Source of the DNA: Ascoidea rubescens DSM 1968
Lineage: Eukaryota; Ascomycota; Saccharomycetes; Ascoideales; Ascoideaceae
Assembly: GCF_001661345.1 (NCBI RefSeq)
Contig: NW_017962913.1
Coordinates: 2,113,428 to 2,177,427 of the forward strand
Direction: 5' to 3'
Length of the DNA: 64,000 bases
The notes under the pieces were generated by a model. That model was not told the origin of the DNA and made no database searches. It worked only from the letters and a program-made list of their open reading frames with translations. A program made the translations under genes and the position numbers. Below, piece after piece: positions 60,342 to 64,000 of the stretch. The first letter of the stretch is position 1. Each line of letters begins with the position of its first letter.

Positions 60342-60538
60342 CAAATTTTTCAGTCAAACGCGTTTGTTTTGCAAATGCAGTCGTTGATCAAAATACATAA
60401 TAATAATTGGTTGATTGGTTATCAAAATATCTACTGACTGATAATTAATGATTAATAGCTCAAATCAAGATCACTTTTATCACTTTTATCACTTTATCAC
60501 TTTATTACCACTGTCATTATTATATAAATTTTCAAAGG

Positions 60539-61774
60539 ATGAGTGATCTTGTGGGAACGTTTTCTCCAGAATTATGGACGTGTTCATCGACAAAATCACT
60601 AATAGTCTCAATTGATGATACCAATGGTTGTTTTAAATTCAATCCAATTTTCACTTATCCCATATTTGGAGATGCTGAGCAAATCTTTGGGTACAAAAAT
60701 TTAAAAATTGAATTAAAATTCGATTCAATAAACTACTTGCCATTTTTAGAGGTGAAATTTGATGAGAAATTGAATAATAAACAGATCGAAGATCCGGTTT
60801 TAAAACTAAAAGAGTTTTTACCCAGCTCAGTCATAGTCCAAGATGAAAATAAATGGATCCACCAATCCCTAAAGGAGAATGAACTTGCTAGTAAAGATAA
60901 TTTCATAGACAATTTACTCAAAGAATTGGTTAAAATCCACGAATATGAAAACAATGGGAAGCAATATGAACTATTTAAGGGGAAATTGAAGAATTTGAGA
61001 CTGCTAGAGTTTCACAAGAGAATACAAATCTTTGTGTTATTGTTCATTGAGGCAGGATCGTATATTGATGAAAATGACGACAATTGGGACTACTATTTTT
61101 TGTTTGAAAGACAAAGTAGTCAGTTGAATAAGTTGGTTGGATTTTGTACAGCTTATTCATATTGGAAGTATCCTGGTTTTAAAGAGTATGATAACCTAAG
61201 TGAAAGTCAGTTGTTGGAGAATAAGTTTTATAAACGAATCAAGATTTCTCAGTTTTTGATCTTACCACCATATCAAAATCAAAGACATGGATTTAAGTTG
61301 TATAATTCGCTATTTGATTATTGGTTTAAAGACGAGTTTATCCAGGAAATAACCATAGAGGACCCCAGTGAGAGGTTCGATGACTTGAGAGACAAATGCG
61401 ACTTGATCAGATTGTCGTCCACCAAGATCAATTTGATCAGCAGCAAGAACTTGAATTTTGCAAAGATCAATTCCAGCAACTGGCTAGCTGACAAGCAGAG
61501 GGAAAACAAAATGGAGAAACGACAGTTCCTTAGATGCATCGAAATGGGCTTGGTCTACTGGAAGCAGAGGCTCCATCTCAGTGAGCGAGAGCTCAGGCTC
61601 TTTGTGAAAAGAAGGCTCTACGAGAAGAACAAAGATGCTCTTGATAGTCTTGAAGATCCCAGCGAAAGGAAGAACTTGTTGGAGATTGCATATGAGAGGG
61701 TGAAGAAGGACTACGAGAGGCTTTTGGAGGGATTGGAGTTGGAGAACAACAAGCGATCGATAGACGAGAGCTGA
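60539..61774 (+). CDS. HAT1: Histone acetyltransferase type B, catalytic subunit Hat1
   Basis: 411-residue GNAT enzyme that acetylates newly made histone H4 on Lys5/12, with Hat2. The N-terminal module shows WTCSSTKSLIVSI and IFTYPIFGDAEQIFGYKNLK. The GNAT core has VGFCTAYSYWKYPG, ISQFLILPPYQNQRHGFKLY (motif A, acetyl-CoA loop QRHGFKLY) and EITIEDPSERFDDLRDKCDL (catalytic Glu region; the EDPS.F..LRD signature of Hat1). The C-terminal helical part (KNALEDPSER-like repeat ERKNLLEIAYERVKKDYERL) fits. The 3' end is GC-richer than the rest. One CTG at 61001-61003. Confidence 0.94.
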   Translation: MSDLVGTFSPELWTCSSTKSLIVSIDDTNGCFKFNPIFTYPIFGDAEQIFGYKNLKIELKFDSINYLPFLEVKFDEKLNNKQIEDPVLKLKEFLPSSVIVQDENKWIHQSLKENELASKDNFIDNLLKELVKIHEYENNGKQYELFKGKLKNLRLLEFHKRIQIFVLLFIEAGSYIDENDDNWDYYFLFERQSSQLNKLVGFCTAYSYWKYPGFKEYDNLSESQLLENKFYKRIKISQFLILPPYQNQRHGFKLYNSLFDYWFKDEFIQEITIEDPSERFDDLRDKCDLIRLSSTKINLISSKNLNFAKINSSNWLADKQRENKMEKRQFLRCIEMGLVYWKQRLHLSERELRLFVKRRLYEKNKDALDSLEDPSERKNLLEIAYERVKKDYERLLEGLELENNKRSIDES

Positions 61775-62206
61775 GAGCAATGCAGCGCAGCCATTTTTGC
61801 TTTGAACACTTGCTGCTTCAGTCATAATTCCATCATTTTTGAGAAACAATTCAGCTTTAAATCAGAGTTATTCAGTTAATTCAGGCTTAATCTGGCTCTG
61901 AGGCCTCAACAAGCAACCCCAGGGGCAGTGAGCAGAGTGTGCCGTTTCCATGGGGGAATGCACGTAGTGGGAGGAGGTACCTCGGTGCGTTGCTCTGCTT
62001 TTGTATGGGAAACGTCCCGTTCGTGTGGGGGAGGAGCCATCAACAACGATTGCTCCCAGTTTTGATTCCAATTGTGGTCACTGAGCTTATAAAAAGAATT
62101 AAATTTGCTGAAATGAACTTGTTTGGTGCGAAAGGAAATACACTACACAGTCTATATAGATACTCTAATATATTTTGTTTTATCTACTGCCTGGAAACTA
62201 CACATA
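61775..62206. promoter_or_regulatory. PIL1 upstream region, GC-richer
   Basis: 432 bp; about 61880-62050 is GC-richer with CCCC/GGGG strings (AACCCCAGGGG; CATGGGGGAATG; TGTGGGGGAGG). No gene supported. Confidence 0.5.
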
Positions 62207-63268
62207 ATGCACAGAACTTACTCCTTAAGATCCTCCAGAGCTCCCACCAACTCTCAGCTTCAGTCTCCTCCTCCTCCTACTTCAACCACTAAAAGTGGTA
62301 GTTTGTTTGGCAAATCGTCTCTTGGAAACACCTTTAGAAAGAATGCTGCAGGGAATTTTGGTCCTGATTTAGCTAAGAAGTTGTCTCAATTTGTTAAAAT
62401 GGAGAAGAATGTTATGAGATCTATTGAGTTGGTCGCAAGAGAACGTCGTGAAGTTGGTAAGCAATTGTCTCTTTGGGGTGAAGATAACGACGACGATGTC
62501 AGTGATGTTACAGACAAATTGGGTGTTTTAATCTACGAAATTGGTGAATTAGAAGACCAGTTCATCGATAAATATGATCAATACAGATTAACATTGAAAT
62601 CCATCCGTAACATCGAAGCCTCTGTTCAACCATCAAGAGAGCGCAAACAAAAAATCACAGATGAAATTGCTAAATTGAAATACAAAGAACCAAACTCCCC
62701 AAAGATTCCTGTCTTGGAACAAGAATTGGTTCGCGCTGAAGCCGAATCCTTAGTTGCTGAAGCTCAGTTATCCAATATCACTCGTGAAAAGTTAAAGGCT
62801 TCATTCTCCTATCAATTTGACGCTATGAGAGAATTGGCTGAAAAATATGCCTTGATTGCTGGTTATGGTAAGGCATTGTTGGAGCTATTAGACGACTCCC
62901 CTGTTACTCCAGGTGAAACCAGACCTGCTTATGATGGCTACGAAGCTTCAAAACAAATAATTGTTGATGCTGAAAACGCCTTGGGCAACTGGACCTTGGA
63001 TTCTGCTGCTATAAAACCAACTTTATCAATGCGTACCACTACTGGCGATGTTTACTCTTCAGATCGCCAAAGAATTGATGATGACGATGGTGATGTTTAT
63101 GCCAATGATCAAGAGTTGCTACACTCTGCTCAAGGAAACAATTACTCTTCTCAAGGCAACACTGCTAACAACAATTGGCCCAACGAACATTCTGAACAGC
63201 ACGATGTTCCAACCAATGCTAATGGAAATGGCACTGCCAATCAACACAGACCTGTTGAAGTTGTTTGA
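62207..63268 (+). CDS. PIL1: Eisosome core protein Pil1/Lsp1 (BAR domain)
   Basis: 353 residues from the ATG at 62207 (MHRTYSLRSSRAPTNSQLQS), identical in layout to yeast Pil1/Lsp1. The N-terminal membrane-inserting segment RTYSLRSSRAPT and phosphosite region TTKSGSLFGKSSLGNTFRKN are followed by the F-BAR-like coiled coil (ENDDDVSDVTDKLGVLIYE-type block reads GEDNDDDVSDVTDKLGVLIY), QYRLTLKSIRNIEASVQPSR, LEQELVRAEAESLVAEAQLS and GYGKALLELLDDSPVTPGET. The acidic Asn/Gln-rich tail differs from yeast. It forms half-pipe scaffolds of plasma-membrane furrows, regulated by Pkh kinases in the family. No CTG codon. Confidence 0.96.
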   Translation: MHRTYSLRSSRAPTNSQLQSPPPPTSTTKSGSLFGKSSLGNTFRKNAAGNFGPDLAKKLSQFVKMEKNVMRSIELVARERREVGKQLSLWGEDNDDDVSDVTDKLGVLIYEIGELEDQFIDKYDQYRLTLKSIRNIEASVQPSRERKQKITDEIAKLKYKEPNSPKIPVLEQELVRAEAESLVAEAQLSNITREKLKASFSYQFDAMRELAEKYALIAGYGKALLELLDDSPVTPGETRPAYDGYEASKQIIVDAENALGNWTLDSAAIKPTLSMRTTTGDVYSSDRQRIDDDDGDVYANDQELLHSAQGNNYSSQGNTANNNWPNEHSEQHDVPTNANGNGTANQHRPVEVV

Positions 63269-64000
63269 TTTATTTGATGTGTTAATGCCTTGATCTATTT
63301 TCCTGTTTTCTTTTATTGTTTGTTTATTTGTTTATTTGTTTATTTTTCTTTTTTTGTTTGTCTCTTATTTATCTTTATCTCTTCTATTTGATGTTTCCTC
63401 TTTACTTGACGTGGGTTTTTGTTCTCTACATGTTATTTAGGTTATGCCTCTCATTAGGTTTAATTAACTGTTAATCGGCTTTTGCAAACTCTTTTCTCTG
63501 TAAACTGCTCAGGAAGCAAAATCACCAAAATCACCAAAATCATTAAAAACAAACTAAAATCACGGCACTTGGACAATCCTCGGAAGTTCAATACCGAGGG
63601 TACTCGCGTGCGTTAAACGTCATTTTTTGACTCAGATATTTTATACCAGTTTTTTTTGATCTTTAACGAATTCTGTGATTGTTGGTGAAGAATTGGTAGA
63701 TGAATAGTGGATAGTACTTTGGGTGTGCTCTTCTGAACGAATATGAAGCTATATGAAGCTATATGAAGATACAGCAAGACATTTCAAGATACATATGCTG
63801 GAATAAAATCTGTCTTATTGTTCTGAGCCTTGCAATACAAATATCTCTTATATTATCCAAATCAATAATTCACTTTTAACCCTTATCAAATACATCTTTT
63901 CATACACTTGGCTCTTAACAAGCAGCAAAAAAATAACGACGACCATATACATATACATATACATATAAACACAAACACAAACACAAACATCCTGTATTTC
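63269..64000. other. Gene-free end of the window
   Basis: About 730 bp after PIL1. Contains a TGACTCA at about 63629-63635 and hexamer simple repeats at the very end. The pyrimidine-rich first 150 bp is likely the PIL1 3' UTR. Confidence 0.6.
63945..63990. repeat. Compound hexamer repeat, ATATAC and AAACAC units
   Basis: Three ATATAC units plus ATAT directly followed by three AAACAC units and AAACAT. Non-coding. Confidence 0.9.

Larger units (their letters stand above)
59889..60538. other. Intergenic region KSS1 / HAT1
   Basis: 650 bp with the 11-bp minisatellite (59957-60077), a CGGGTAA Reb1-type box at 60335-60341 and repeated TCACTTT strings just before HAT1. Confidence 0.6.

Overview
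This window is nuclear DNA of an AT-rich budding yeast (Saccharomycotina). Genes are compact and mostly intronless. The few introns sit at the extreme 5' end of genes and carry yeast-type signals (GTATGT or close variants, TACTAAC-like branch sites). Nearly every recognisable product is a yeast orthologue. A complex I subunit (NDUFA7/NUZM type) argues against Saccharomycetaceae and Saccharomycodaceae, which lost complex I. In-frame CTG codons are almost absent even in genes rich in CTA and CTC, which fits a CUG-reassigned or CUG-avoiding lineage. The species cannot be named from this sequence, and products are described with CTG read as Leu.

Layout. 1-8.2 kb: 5' part of an ACS-family MFS transporter; an alpha/beta hydrolase that lacks its nucleophile serine; a tiny ORF; SLX9 (ATG-only first exon); TOM20; SBA1 (one intron); NUZM. 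8.6-16.7 kb: DDC1, two tandem adenine deaminases (one with a membrane-tail extension), a glucose-6-phosphate epimerase, and a PCI/CSN3-like protein. 17.3-25.7 kb: a mitochondrial-type and a cytosolic-type butanediol dehydrogenase in opposite orientation, flanking a large leucine-rich-repeat protein. 26.3-35.8 kb: RPL11 with a 960-nt intron, a PPxY single-pass membrane protein, a TMEM205-like gene, NCP1, tRNA-Glu(UUC), PRO3, PCK1. 38.5-49.8 kb: FMP46, an amino-acid permease, ORM, an unrecognised mitochondrial protein, an Asn/Asp-repeat protein containing the only unresolved base, and SND2. 50.1-63.3 kb: ACT1 (three exons, the middle one 14 nt), ERG12, a two-TM orphan, a fumarate reductase-cytochrome b5 fusion, a KSS1-type MAP kinase, HAT1 and PIL1/LSP1.

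Functional themes are ordinary euchromatic housekeeping: mitochondrial biogenesis and respiration, sterol and sphingolipid metabolism (ERG12, NCP1, ORM), ER targeting (SND2), eisosomes, and amino-acid/purine/gluconeogenic metabolism. I saw no transposon, LTR element, viral copy, CRISPR, rRNA or telomeric repeat. The most interesting signals are the missing catalytic serine, the tail-extended second adenine deaminase and the palindrome between the two copies, the BDH localisation pair, the ACT1 microexon, near-absence of CTG, recurrent 6-bp and 11-bp tandem repeats in coding and non-coding DNA, and GC-rich promoter islands, some with CCAATCAG motifs.
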